37,655 nt of DNA, from NCBI GenBank assembly GCA_015767405.1, contig JADWMG010000012.1, positions 1 through 37,655 of the forward strand, given 5' to 3'. The notes beneath the pieces are model-generated. The model worked only from the letters and a program-made list of their open reading frames with translations. It ran no database searches and was not told the DNA's origin. A program made the position numbers and the translations under genes. Positions 14,961 through 22,431 of this stretch are shown here, piece by piece. The DNA comes from Actinomycetota bacterium (GTDB lineage Bacteria > Actinomycetota > Acidimicrobiia > Acidimicrobiales > Ilumatobacteraceae). Numbering within the stretch: the stretch's first letter is position 1; the number at the start of each line of letters is the position of its first letter.

Positions 14961-16796
14961 ATGTCCGCTGCGGCTCCGCCTCCCACTCATACCGTGATCG
15001 CCGAGCGATACGAGCTACAGCGTCATCTCGCGCAAGGGGGCATGGCCGAAGTCTGGCTCGCGATTGACCTCACCCTCGATCGAAAGGTCGCGGTGAAATG
15101 GCTCAAGCCGAACTTGGCCAGTGATCCAATCGTCGCCGAACGATTTCGGCGCGAGGCCATAGCGGCCGCCAGCCTCAACCATCCCAACATCGTGGCCGTG
15201 CACGATGTGTTCGCGCAGGACGGCCGACAAGCGGTCGTAATGCAGCTCGTCGAGGGCAAGAGCTTGCGCCAACTTCTCGACACACAGAAACGCCTGAGTC
15301 CCGAGCTGACCTGCCACATCGGCTCCTGTGTTGCGTTGGCCTTGGACCATGCCCACGATGCCGGATTCGTGCATCGCGATGTGAAGCCCGGAAACATCAT
15401 GATCACTTCTGACGGTCGAGTCCTGCTCACTGACTTCGGTATCGCAAAGGCTCTCCAGTCGGTCGATAACGATCTCACAAGTCCCAACATCATGATGGGA
15501 ACAGCCAAGTACCTGTCGCCTGAGCAAGTCCGCGGCAAGAAGCTCGACGGTCGTGCCGACCTTTACTCATTGGGTCTGGTTCTCTACGAGTGCCTGGCAG
15601 GCCGCGTTCCATTCCTTGGTGAATCAGATGCAGACACGGCGCTAGCGCGCCTACAGCGAGACCCGACCGACCTCAGCCGTCTACGCGCGACCCTGCCCAC
15701 CGGGCTCGTGGTTGTCATACATCAACTGCTGGCTCGCAATCCGGCACACCGTCCAGCCTCGGGCACAGAACTGGCGGCATCCCTTCGCGAAGCCGCGAAA
15801 GAAGGCCCGCCGCCAATAGACCAGACACCGCACGAACGATCAACGATCGCGCCATATGGCTCCCGCCGACTCAGACGAGCTCCTTCCGATGTAGCCGGAC
15901 GAGCAACCGATCGCAAGCGTGCTGTGCGTTCCACTCACGGCGAACCCGACCCGCCGCCGCCGCCCCTTCCACAACGGCGCCCCATACCCGGCGAGGTCAC
16001 CCACACCGGGTTGATTCCGACCACAACTCCCCCACCGACGCCACCCACGTCGGATTCGGCACTAGCACTCGACAACACGCCCACTTCGGCCAAGGCGCTC
16101 CATGGGCGGCCGGCCAAGGGCCTGACCCAGGGTTGGAAGCCCTCTTTCATTGTGCTCGCCGTCTTGCTGATCATCGGCCTCGGTGTAGGGCTTCTGCTCT
16201 GGGCGAGCCTCCAGTTCGGTGGTGGCGATGCTGTGACGACCACTACTCTGCTTCCCGGCGACACTGCTCCGCCAGCTGAGAATGCCGAATCGAGTACACC
16301 GAACGATGAGACCGGGGCGGCCGCCGCCATCACAGAGCCTGCGGTGATCGCCGCGATAACTGCCTATGACCCCGATGGTGACGGCGTTGAGAACGATGGC
16401 GACGCCGCCTTATCGCGCGCTGACAACGACTCCACGACGTTCTGGCGCACCGTGTGCTACGAATCGAAGTACATGGGTGCAAAACGCGGAGTGGGACTGG
16501 TCGTGAGTTTTGACAATCCAACACAACAGGCGCTCTCGGTCGCGGTACTCAGCGCTCCCTACCAACTCCAGTTCTTCGCATCCGACGCAGACACCATTCC
16601 CACAACGATCGACGCATGGGGTGACACGTTCGGAGACACAGCCTTTGCTGACGATGCTGGCACGGTCACGTCGGGTACTCCGGTCGCCCCTGTCCAACAT
16701 ATGTTGATCCTGCTCAACGAGTTGGGATCCGACGATTCCTGCACAGGCTCGAATCCGTACCGAGGACGTCTCGGAGAGATCTCCATCAGTGGCTGA
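14961..16796 (+). CDS. Transmembrane Ser/Thr protein kinase with discoidin-like extracellular domain
   Basis: A 611-residue protein with a PknB-type kinase domain (about 17-280). It has Lys46 in VAVKWLKP, HRDVKPGN (138-145), DFG (158-160) and the GTAKYLSPEQ activation-loop end, all intact. The glycine loop LAQGGMAEVW lacks the first glycine. A Pro/Thr-rich linker leads to one membrane helix (about 395-418), then an extracellular Thr/Pro stalk and a terminal domain (about 460-611). This domain starts ITAYDPDGDGVENDGDAAL, contains STTFWRT and KRGVGLVVSF, and has the plan of discoidin (F5/8 C)-like folds. M. tuberculosis Rv3910 carries a similar kinase plus extracellular module at the C-terminus of MurJ; here no MurJ is attached. 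The stop overlaps a CTG of sigM as CTGA. Confidence 0.92.
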   Translation: MSAAAPPPTHTVIAERYELQRHLAQGGMAEVWLAIDLTLDRKVAVKWLKPNLASDPIVAERFRREAIAAASLNHPNIVAVHDVFAQDGRQAVVMQLVEGKSLRQLLDTQKRLSPELTCHIGSCVALALDHAHDAGFVHRDVKPGNIMITSDGRVLLTDFGIAKALQSVDNDLTSPNIMMGTAKYLSPEQVRGKKLDGRADLYSLGLVLYECLAGRVPFLGESDADTALARLQRDPTDLSRLRATLPTGLVVVIHQLLARNPAHRPASGTELAASLREAAKEGPPPIDQTPHERSTIAPYGSRRLRRAPSDVAGRATDRKRAVRSTHGEPDPPPPPLPQRRPIPGEVTHTGLIPTTTPPPTPPTSDSALALDNTPTSAKALHGRPAKGLTQGWKPSFIVLAVLLIIGLGVGLLLWASLQFGGGDAVTTTTLLPGDTAPPAENAESSTPNDETGAAAAITEPAVIAAITAYDPDGDGVENDGDAALSRADNDSTTFWRTVCYESKYMGAKRGVGLVVSFDNPTQQALSVAVLSAPYQLQFFASDADTIPTTIDAWGDTFGDTAFADDAGTVTSGTPVAPVQHMLILLNELGSDDSCTGSNPYRGRLGEISISG

Positions 16797-17467
16797 CATC
16801 ACAGCGCCGGCGCACTTCGTTCGTTACGATCCGGCTCATCGCGACTCCACTGGAAGACAACGCACTGGTCGCCGCCGCTCAGGGCGGTGATCGGAACGCG
16901 CTCGACCAACTGCTGCGTCTTCACTACGACCGCATACACGCAGTCTGTCGCCGGGTCGCTGGGAGCACCCGTGATGCTGACGACGCCTGTCAGGAAGCAC
17001 TGATAAAGATCACGAGAAGTCTGCCCCGCTTCGATGGTCGTTCCTCATTCAGTACTTGGGCATATCGCATCGCAACAAACGCCTCACTCGACGAACTCCG
17101 CAAGCGCAAGCGCCGACCTGCGCTCCATACAGTCAGAGAGGGAGACGAAACAGATCAGGCACCCGAAATCATCGACCCGATGGCCGAAAAACGCCTGCAA
17201 CACGTGAGTGATCGGCTCATTCTCGACGATGCCCTCGCAGAACTTCCCGAAGATCTCCGGACGGCCGTTGTACTGCGTGATGTCGCGGACCTCGACTACA
17301 AAGAGATCGCAGAAGTCCTCGACATTCCAGTGGGAACTGTCAAGTCACGCATCGCGCGCGGGCGATCAGCACTCGCAAAACACCTGCGCCTGGATGGTCT
17401 TCCAACAATTTCGCCCAACATCGGGAACCGCGAGACCGGTGGCGAGCGTCCAAGTGAGCCGACATGA
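16793..17467 (+). CDS. sigM: ECF RNA polymerase sigma factor, SigM type (CTG start likely)
   Basis: The frame encodes a full ECF sigma factor. Region 2 is ALDQLLRLHYDRIHAVCRRV, DADDACQEALIKI and FSTWAYRIATNASLDELRKR; region 4 is LPEDLRTAVVLRDVADLDYKEIAEVL followed by VGTVKSRIARGRSAL. No in-frame ATG, GTG or TTG exists before 17180, and starting there would remove all of region 2. CTG 16793, overlapping the kinase stop in CTGA, gives 224 residues and is preferred. Other possibilities are an internal CTG at 16850, or GTG 16789 in another frame with a frameshift before 16888. Position between the kinase and the anti-sigma gene, and ahead of trxB-trxA, matches sigM of mycobacteria and Streptomyces. 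The gene overlaps the anti-sigma start in ATGA. Confidence 0.88.
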   Translation: MTSQRRRTSFVTIRLIATPLEDNALVAAAQGGDRNALDQLLRLHYDRIHAVCRRVAGSTRDADDACQEALIKITRSLPRFDGRSSFSTWAYRIATNASLDELRKRKRRPALHTVREGDETDQAPEIIDPMAEKRLQHVSDRLILDDALAELPEDLRTAVVLRDVADLDYKEIAEVLDIPVGTVKSRIARGRSALAKHLRLDGLPTISPNIGNRETGGERPSEPT

Positions 17468-18432
17468 ACGAAGATCTCACCATCCTCGCGAGCACCTATT
17501 TGGATGGTGCCGCAACACCTGAGGAGCGCGCCCAAGTTGCAAGCAGCCCAGATCTGCTCGCCGAGGTCGAGCGCCAACGCTTGGTTCGCGCTCTATTGGC
17601 AGATGTCGAGGCACCGTCGATCTCTATGCGCGAACAGCAGCTCGCAGCTGCACTCGGAGCATGGGATCGCCTTCCAGAGGCCGAACGAGCAGGCGCCGCG
17701 CGCGACATAACACCACAGGGCATCGACCCGGCCACGGCTGCGGCCGCATCAACGATCTCCACGCCGCCACCAACCTCGTTGGAGGGTCGTCGACGGTCGA
17801 AGACTGCCCGTTGGATGGGCGCCGCGGCGGCAGCCCTCGCGCTGGTTCTCGCTGGTGGCATCGTTCTGCAGAGCATCTCTTCCGGTGATGACGGCGACTC
17901 GATCTCCTCCGCTGCTGTCGATCTCTCCTCCGACGCTCCTGAGCCGAACTCGTCAGCTGCCATCGCCGACGAAGCCGCCGATGAGCTGCAACGAGATCTC
18001 CAATCATCAGCCGGAGCATCTGAGGAAACGGTCGAGGAGACAGCCGATGCCCCAGTCGCCGTTGATGAGGACAGTCTTGGTATCGACATCGATGCCGAAG
18101 CACCTCCGAAAGAGGCCGACCTCGAGGTTCTGTCTACACCCAAGCAGCTAGGCATATTCGCGTCAGACGCAGTGGGGGCGCCTATTTCACCGGACATTCC
18201 GGCAAGCACCGATGCTTCTGCTGAGTCGGCAACACAAGACGGTGGGCTCTCAGAGGCCGAAGAGGCGATCGAGGCATTCGAGTTCCCACTCTGCGGTGGT
18301 GCCGACTACGTCGTTGGGCCCGCCGAATATCAGGGTGAGCCGGTCGTGGTCGGGGTAGATGAGAGTCTTGATCTGGCAATCGCTTACCGAGCCCTCGACT
18401 GCAGTGTGATCGCTCGAGCCTCGCTTCCCTAG
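17464..18432 (+). CDS. Membrane anti-sigma factor for the adjacent ECF sigma
   Basis: 322 residues, ATG overlapping the sigM stop (ATGA). A short helical cytoplasmic domain (NEDLTILASTYLDGAATPEERAQV...) resembles the N-terminus of anti-sigma domains but has no HxxxCxxC zinc motif. One membrane helix (about 116-138, GAAAAALALVLAGGIVL) is preceded by RRRSKTAR. An acidic, low-complexity outer region then leads to a small C-terminal domain with two cysteines (FPLCGGADYVV and YRALDCSVI). The role is assigned from position and architecture; sequence similarity to known anti-SigM proteins is not evident by eye. Confidence 0.8.
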   Translation: MNEDLTILASTYLDGAATPEERAQVASSPDLLAEVERQRLVRALLADVEAPSISMREQQLAAALGAWDRLPEAERAGAARDITPQGIDPATAAAASTISTPPPTSLEGRRRSKTARWMGAAAAALALVLAGGIVLQSISSGDDGDSISSAAVDLSSDAPEPNSSAAIADEAADELQRDLQSSAGASEETVEETADAPVAVDEDSLGIDIDAEAPPKEADLEVLSTPKQLGIFASDAVGAPISPDIPASTDASAESATQDGGLSEAEEAIEAFEFPLCGGADYVVGPAEYQGEPVVVGVDESLDLAIAYRALDCSVIARASLP

Positions 18433-18479
18433 TTCTGGCACTGTGGTCGCCAGACACTGTCGCGGCTAGCCTCACTGGA

Positions 18480-18803
18480 ATGCCGGCCAATCCGCTGACC
18501 GATCCGAACTGGGCAACCGAAACAACCGACACGGTTGTACGCGTGGTCGACACCGTTAGAGATCAGACCACAACCAAAGTCATATACGCGGCCCGCGGTC
18601 TGGTCTTCGGCCTGATCGCAGTCATTCTCGGATTCTTTGCATTGGTAATCATGCTGGTCGGCATGATGCGCGGCCTGCAGGCATTGCTAGAGCTCACGAT
18701 GAGCTGGGACCAGGCTGTGTACACCAGCTATTTCATCGTCGGTGGTGTGCTCTGTCTCGTCGGACTCGTGTTGTTCAAGAAGCGCAACGCCGCCGCGGCC
18801 TGA
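18480..18803 (+). CDS. Small two-helix membrane protein
   Basis: A 107-residue protein with two clear membrane helices: VFGLIAVILGFFALVIMLVGMM (about 41-62) and YFIVGGVLCLVGLVLF (about 84-99). A polar N-terminus and a short Lys/Arg/Ala tail flank them. It resembles small actinobacterial proteins often labelled phage-holin-family, but nothing here indicates a phage. It sits 47 bp after the anti-sigma gene and before trxB. Function unknown. Confidence 0.75.
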   Translation: MPANPLTDPNWATETTDTVVRVVDTVRDQTTTKVIYAARGLVFGLIAVILGFFALVIMLVGMMRGLQALLELTMSWDQAVYTSYFIVGGVLCLVGLVLFKKRNAAAA

Positions 18804-18825
18804 ATTGCTCGTACGCTGAGTTGAC

Positions 18826-18844
18826 GCGCGCACCGTAAGCGCGC
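18826..18844 (+). terminator. GC-rich hairpin before trxB
   Basis: GCGCGC (18826-18831) and GCGCGC (18839-18844) are self-complementary arms around the loop ACCGTAA, 25 bases before the trxB start and just ahead of its Shine-Dalgarno. It could act as a weak terminator or attenuator between the membrane-protein gene and trxB. No T-run follows. Confidence 0.4.
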
Positions 18845-18869
18845 CCCTCAGAAGGAGTCTTGCTCAGCC

Positions 18870-19817
18870 ATGTCCGAAGTACGTGACGTCATCATCATCG
18901 GGTCGGGCCCCGCTGGCCTGACCGCTGCCATTTATGCCGCCCGCGCCAACCTTTCGCCACTGCTGATCGAAGGCGAACCTTCGAGTACGAGCGATCAGCC
19001 TGGTGGCCAGTTGATGCTGACGACCGACGTCGAGAACTTCCCTGGCTTCCCGGAGGGAGTCATGGGACCAGAGCTGATGCAGAACATGCGCGCGCAGGCC
19101 TCTCGCTTCGGCACCGAGATTCTCACCGACAAGGTGACACGTGTCGATTTCACCGAACGCCCGTTCAAAGTCTGGGTGCGTGATACCGAATACCAGGCTC
19201 AAGTTGTCATCGTCAGCACCGGCGCCCAATCATTGATGCTGGGGCTAGACGCTGAGAGACGTCTGCTGGGACATGGTTTGTCCACGTGTGCGACCTGCGA
19301 TGGCTTCTTCTTTCGAGGACATGAAATCGCGGTCGTTGGTGGCGGTGACTCAGCAATCGAGGAAGCAGCTTTCTTGACCAAGTTCGCTGACAAGGTCACC
19401 ATCATTCACCGCCGCGATGAACTGAGGGCCTCGAAGATTCTGCAAGATCGGGCATTTGCCAATCCCAAGATCGAGTTCCTCTGGAATTCACGAGTCACAG
19501 ACATCATCGGTGACGACAAGGTGACGGGTATCAACCTTGTCAACACTGTCGATGGCACTGAGTCGACCCTCGACATCACTGGCCTCTTCGTCGCCATCGG
19601 GCACAAGCCAAATACTGATCTTTTCAGGGGCAAACTGGCAATGAATCCAGATACCGGCTACCTGATCACTCAACCTGAATCGTCCTACACCGACGTTGCT
19701 GGTGTATTTGCGTGTGGAGATGTGCAAGACGACGTCTACCGCCAGGCAATCACCGCCGCCGGGTCAGGGTGTGTGGCGGCAATCGATGCAGAACGCTGGC
19801 TCGAGGCCAACGAGTGA
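18870..19817 (+). CDS. trxB: Thioredoxin reductase
   Basis: A 315-residue NADPH-dependent flavoprotein that reduces thioredoxin. The FAD site is IIIGSGPAGLTAAIYAAR at the N-terminus, the redox-active dithiol is CATC in STCATCDGFF (about 135-138), the NADPH site is VVGGGDSAIEEAAFL, and the C-terminal FAD motif is FACGDVQDDVYRQAITAAGSG. AAGGAG lies upstream of ATG 18870. The partner trxA is 150 bp downstream. Confidence 0.97.
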   Translation: MSEVRDVIIIGSGPAGLTAAIYAARANLSPLLIEGEPSSTSDQPGGQLMLTTDVENFPGFPEGVMGPELMQNMRAQASRFGTEILTDKVTRVDFTERPFKVWVRDTEYQAQVVIVSTGAQSLMLGLDAERRLLGHGLSTCATCDGFFFRGHEIAVVGGGDSAIEEAAFLTKFADKVTIIHRRDELRASKILQDRAFANPKIEFLWNSRVTDIIGDDKVTGINLVNTVDGTESTLDITGLFVAIGHKPNTDLFRGKLAMNPDTGYLITQPESSYTDVAGVFACGDVQDDVYRQAITAAGSGCVAAIDAERWLEANE

Positions 19818-19967
19818 CCGTCCGTGAATCGGATGCAGAGGGAATACTTCCTGCATTCTCCATGTTGACTCTCATACGGCTTGGACAACCAACACTGGTG
19901 TTGCGAATCCAACTCTGATTGACTCTCCACCGACTCGGGGAACCCCCGCTCGAAAGGAACACCTGTT

Positions 19968-20306
19968 ATGGCCAACGAAATTGTCAACCTGTCCAGCAAC
20001 ACATTTGATGAAACAGTGATCGGTTCAGACAAGCCAGTCATCGTCGACTTCTGGGCAGAGTGGTGTGGACCATGTAAGCAGATCGCCCCGATTCTTCAAG
20101 AGATCGCCGTGGAGTACGGCGATCACCTGAGTGTCACGAAACTGAATGTCGATGACAATCCAGATATCGCAATGAAGTACAGCGTCATGAGCATTCCGAC
20201 GCTGCTGGTGTTTTCGGCTGGCGAGGTCTCCAAGCGTCTCGTAGGTGCCAAGAGCAAGGGTGCCCTTCTTCAGGAGCTCGACGAATTTCTGGTCACTTCC
20301 CACTGA
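19968..20306 (+). CDS. trxA: Thioredoxin
   Basis: A 112-residue thioredoxin with active site WCGPC in VIVDFWAEWCGPCKQIAP and the cis-proline in VMSIPTLLVF. The Shine-Dalgarno AAAGGAA precedes ATG 19968. It is the substrate of the upstream reductase. The stop codon overlaps a CTG that probably starts cwlM (CTGA). Confidence 0.97.
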   Translation: MANEIVNLSSNTFDETVIGSDKPVIVDFWAEWCGPCKQIAPILQEIAVEYGDHLSVTKLNVDDNPDIAMKYSVMSIPTLLVFSAGEVSKRLVGAKSKGALLQELDEFLVTSH

Positions 20307-21280
20307 CGGAGGGTCAGCGGGGCGAAGCGATCCGTGACCTCCAACGTCGACTGGGCGCCGCCGGTTTTGTTCCGGCGGGCGGCGAGCCTGGCGCATTCTG
20401 CGCGTCCACTCGCGATGCTGTGGCGGATTTCCAAACCCTCCGCGGCCTACACAGCAGCGGAATCTGCGATGAACAGACTTGGCTGGCGCTCATCGAGGCT
20501 GGATGGAAGCTCGGTGATCGCCTCCTTGTTCTGAAGGCTCCCCATCTTCGAGGTGATGATGTTGCCAGCCTGCAATCGTCGCTCAACCATGTCGGGTTCG
20601 ATTGCGGTCGACCGGATGGAATCCTGGGACAGTCAACGGCGCGTGCGATCGGAGACTTTCAGCGCAACTCCGGGCTGACTGCCGATGGCATCTGTGGGTC
20701 GCAAACGATCCAGATGCTCGCAGTCGTCAGTCGCCAGAGCGGTACCGGCCCAGGCGTGGCCTCGGTGAGAGAGAGCGAGACAATGTTGTCTCACGACTCG
20801 TTGCGAACATTGAGGGTCGTAGTCGGTCAGTTCGGTGGCCTGAGTTCAATAGCTCGCGCCCTGTCGCGGGCTCTCCGCGAGGGTGGCGCCAAGGTGATGT
20901 CGACCGATGAGTACGAGGCGGCAGTGCAGGCCGCTGCAGCAAACCGGTACGGAGCGACGCTATATATTGGTTTCGAAGCCGTTCCAGACAAACGTTCGAC
21001 AATATCCTATTTTGCAGTACCAACGTTCGAATCAATCGGAGGGCGGGCGCTCGCGAAGACAGTTTCGTCCGAACTGTCCGCCATTCTCGACCCGCCACCA
21101 GACCTTCAAGGAATGCGACTCGCCGTTCTACGTGAGACTCGGATGCCAGCCGTTCTGTGTTCACTCGGCCCTGTCAGAGACGTCGTTGACTCCACAGATG
21201 CGATTGTCGAAGCTCTGGTGATCGCCGTCAGCTCATGGGGTTCGTCACCGCTCGGCGTAACTGACGACATGGTCGAGTAG
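20303..21280 (+). CDS. cwlM: CwlM-like protein: two peptidoglycan-binding domains plus dead amidase domain
   Basis: From CTG 20303 the product has about 325 residues. It has two PG_binding_1 repeats (GQRGEAIRDLQRRLGAAGF...DAVADFQTLRGL and RGDDVASLQSSLNHVGF...ARAIGDFQRNSGL) and then an amidase_3-like domain from about 165. The zinc-binding IxxDPGHGG strand is replaced by LRVVVGQFGG and the second His-containing strand by GATLYIGFEAV, so hydrolase activity is very unlikely. This matches mycobacterial CwlM (same locus, after trxA), a PknB-phosphorylated regulator of MurA. No ATG/GTG/TTG lies upstream of GTG 20420, which would cut the first repeat in half; CTG overlapping the trxA stop is therefore preferred. 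Confidence 0.85.
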   Translation: MTEGQRGEAIRDLQRRLGAAGFVPAGGEPGAFCASTRDAVADFQTLRGLHSSGICDEQTWLALIEAGWKLGDRLLVLKAPHLRGDDVASLQSSLNHVGFDCGRPDGILGQSTARAIGDFQRNSGLTADGICGSQTIQMLAVVSRQSGTGPGVASVRESETMLSHDSLRTLRVVVGQFGGLSSIARALSRALREGGAKVMSTDEYEAAVQAAAANRYGATLYIGFEAVPDKRSTISYFAVPTFESIGGRALAKTVSSELSAILDPPPDLQGMRLAVLRETRMPAVLCSLGPVRDVVDSTDAIVEALVIAVSSWGSSPLGVTDDMVE

Positions 21281-21316
21281 AGCGCCGAATAGATCGCAGA
21301 AGCTCAGATTTGACGT

Positions 21317-21325
21317 TTATCCACA
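21317..21325 (+). promoter_or_regulatory. Isolated perfect DnaA box
   Basis: TTATCCACA, identical to the classical DnaA box, lies in the 230-bp gap between the convergent cwlM and parB stop codons. No second good box is close, so it may be chance, a titration site, or unrelated to initiation. Confidence 0.5.
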
Positions 21326-21451
21326 GCTCCATCCACACACTGTGAGTTTCCCTCGACATCACGTTGAGTTTGCCGTCACGTTAAGTGAGTGAACGCCATG
21401 AAACTGCTGGGGTTTCTTACCCTTCGTGGTCACCCTGCGTGAACCATAACC

Positions 21452-21474
21452 ATCATCCCCTACATGAGGATGAT
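21452..21474. terminator. Hairpin between convergent cwlM and parB
   Basis: ATCATCC (21452-21458) and GGATGAT (21468-21474) form a seven-base-pair stem with a nine-base loop in the cwlM-parB convergent gap. There is no clear T-run. The rest of the gap (21281-21510) shows no convincing gene; one open frame there (21385-21618) runs into parB antisense and looks random. Confidence 0.4.
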
Positions 21475-21510
21475 ATCACGCGCGAACGCTTGGGCTGTTG
21501 CTCTCGATCA

Positions 21511-22431
21511 CTAGCTAGTCATCTTTCGGTAGACGCGCTCGAGGTCCTCGAGATCTGCGAAGTCGATCGAGACGCGACCCTTTTTCGCACCCATCTGGAC
21601 CTTCACTCGCGTCTCTAGATGCTCAGCCAACAGATTTTCCAGTTCCAACAAACCAGGCGGCCTCAGCTTCGTCCCTGGAACTAGTCCCGCGCCATCAATC
21701 GATCCCCCACCTGGCTCGTCTGATGTGGGAGTGTCGTCGTCATCTGTTGTCCCGCCGCGAACTGCTACTTCAACCATCCGCACCGACCAGCCGTCGGCCA
21801 CCGCTTCTCTGGCGAGTTGTTCCTGACGAGAGCGGTCCGGCGTGCCCAACAATGCCCGGGCGTGACCAGCCGAGAGTTGGCCGTCAGCCAGAAGTCGTTG
21901 CACAGTCGGCGGAAGGCCGAGCAACCGCATGCTGTTGGTAATCGCAGAACGGCTCTTGCCAACACGATCCGATAGTTGATCATGCGTCAGTTCAAAATCT
22001 TCAATCAACTGCTGATACGCGGCAGCCTCTTCGAGAGGCGTCAGGTCCTGCCTATGGAGGTTCTCGACCAGCGCCTGCTCAACTGACCCGACCTCATCGG
22101 TCGGTCGTATGACAGCGGGAATCGTAGTCAATCCAGCGCGTTTGGCCGCCCGCCATCTCCGTTCGCCGGCGATCAGTTCATACTCACCTTCAGCCAGCGG
22201 TCGAAGCAGAATGGGTTGCAGAACACCCATCTCAGCAATGGACGATGACAGCTCGAGCAGACTGTCCTCGTCAAAATGCACTCGTGGCTGATGTGGGTTG
22301 GGAGAGATGGAAGAGATCGGAATATCGGCAAACAGAGCAGCGTGATCGCCGGATTCGCCGTCGGCGCCAGATATCTCAGCAGGAGGGATTATTGAGCTCA
22401 AGCCCTTCCCCAATCCACTAGAGCGTGCCAT
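21511..22431 (-). CDS. parB: Chromosome partitioning protein ParB
   Basis: 306 residues. The N-terminal MARSSGLGKGLSSIIP segment is the ParA-interacting type. A CTP-binding ParB/Srx domain follows (ISPNPHQPRVHFDEDSL, ELIAGERRWRAAKRAGL, EQALVENLHRQDLTPLEEA), then the parS-reading helix-turn-helix (LTHDQLSDRVGKSRSAITNSM) and a C-terminal dimerisation domain. It overlaps the end of parA by 14 bp. Its target parS sites are about 1 kb away at 23394 and 23447. Confidence 0.97.
   Translation of the reverse strand: MARSSGLGKGLSSIIPPAEISGADGESGDHAALFADIPISSISPNPHQPRVHFDEDSLLELSSSIAEMGVLQPILLRPLAEGEYELIAGERRWRAAKRAGLTTIPAVIRPTDEVGSVEQALVENLHRQDLTPLEEAAAYQQLIEDFELTHDQLSDRVGKSRSAITNSMRLLGLPPTVQRLLADGQLSAGHARALLGTPDRSRQEQLAREAVADGWSVRMVEVAVRGGTTDDDDTPTSDEPGGGSIDGAGLVPGTKLRPPGLLELENLLAEHLETRVKVQMGAKKGRVSIDFADLEDLERVYRKMTS

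Noticed and set aside
21385-21618. Open frame of 77 residues on the plus strand between cwlM and parB
   Set aside because: It has no family features, is rich in Arg/His/Cys, and its second half is antisense to parB.
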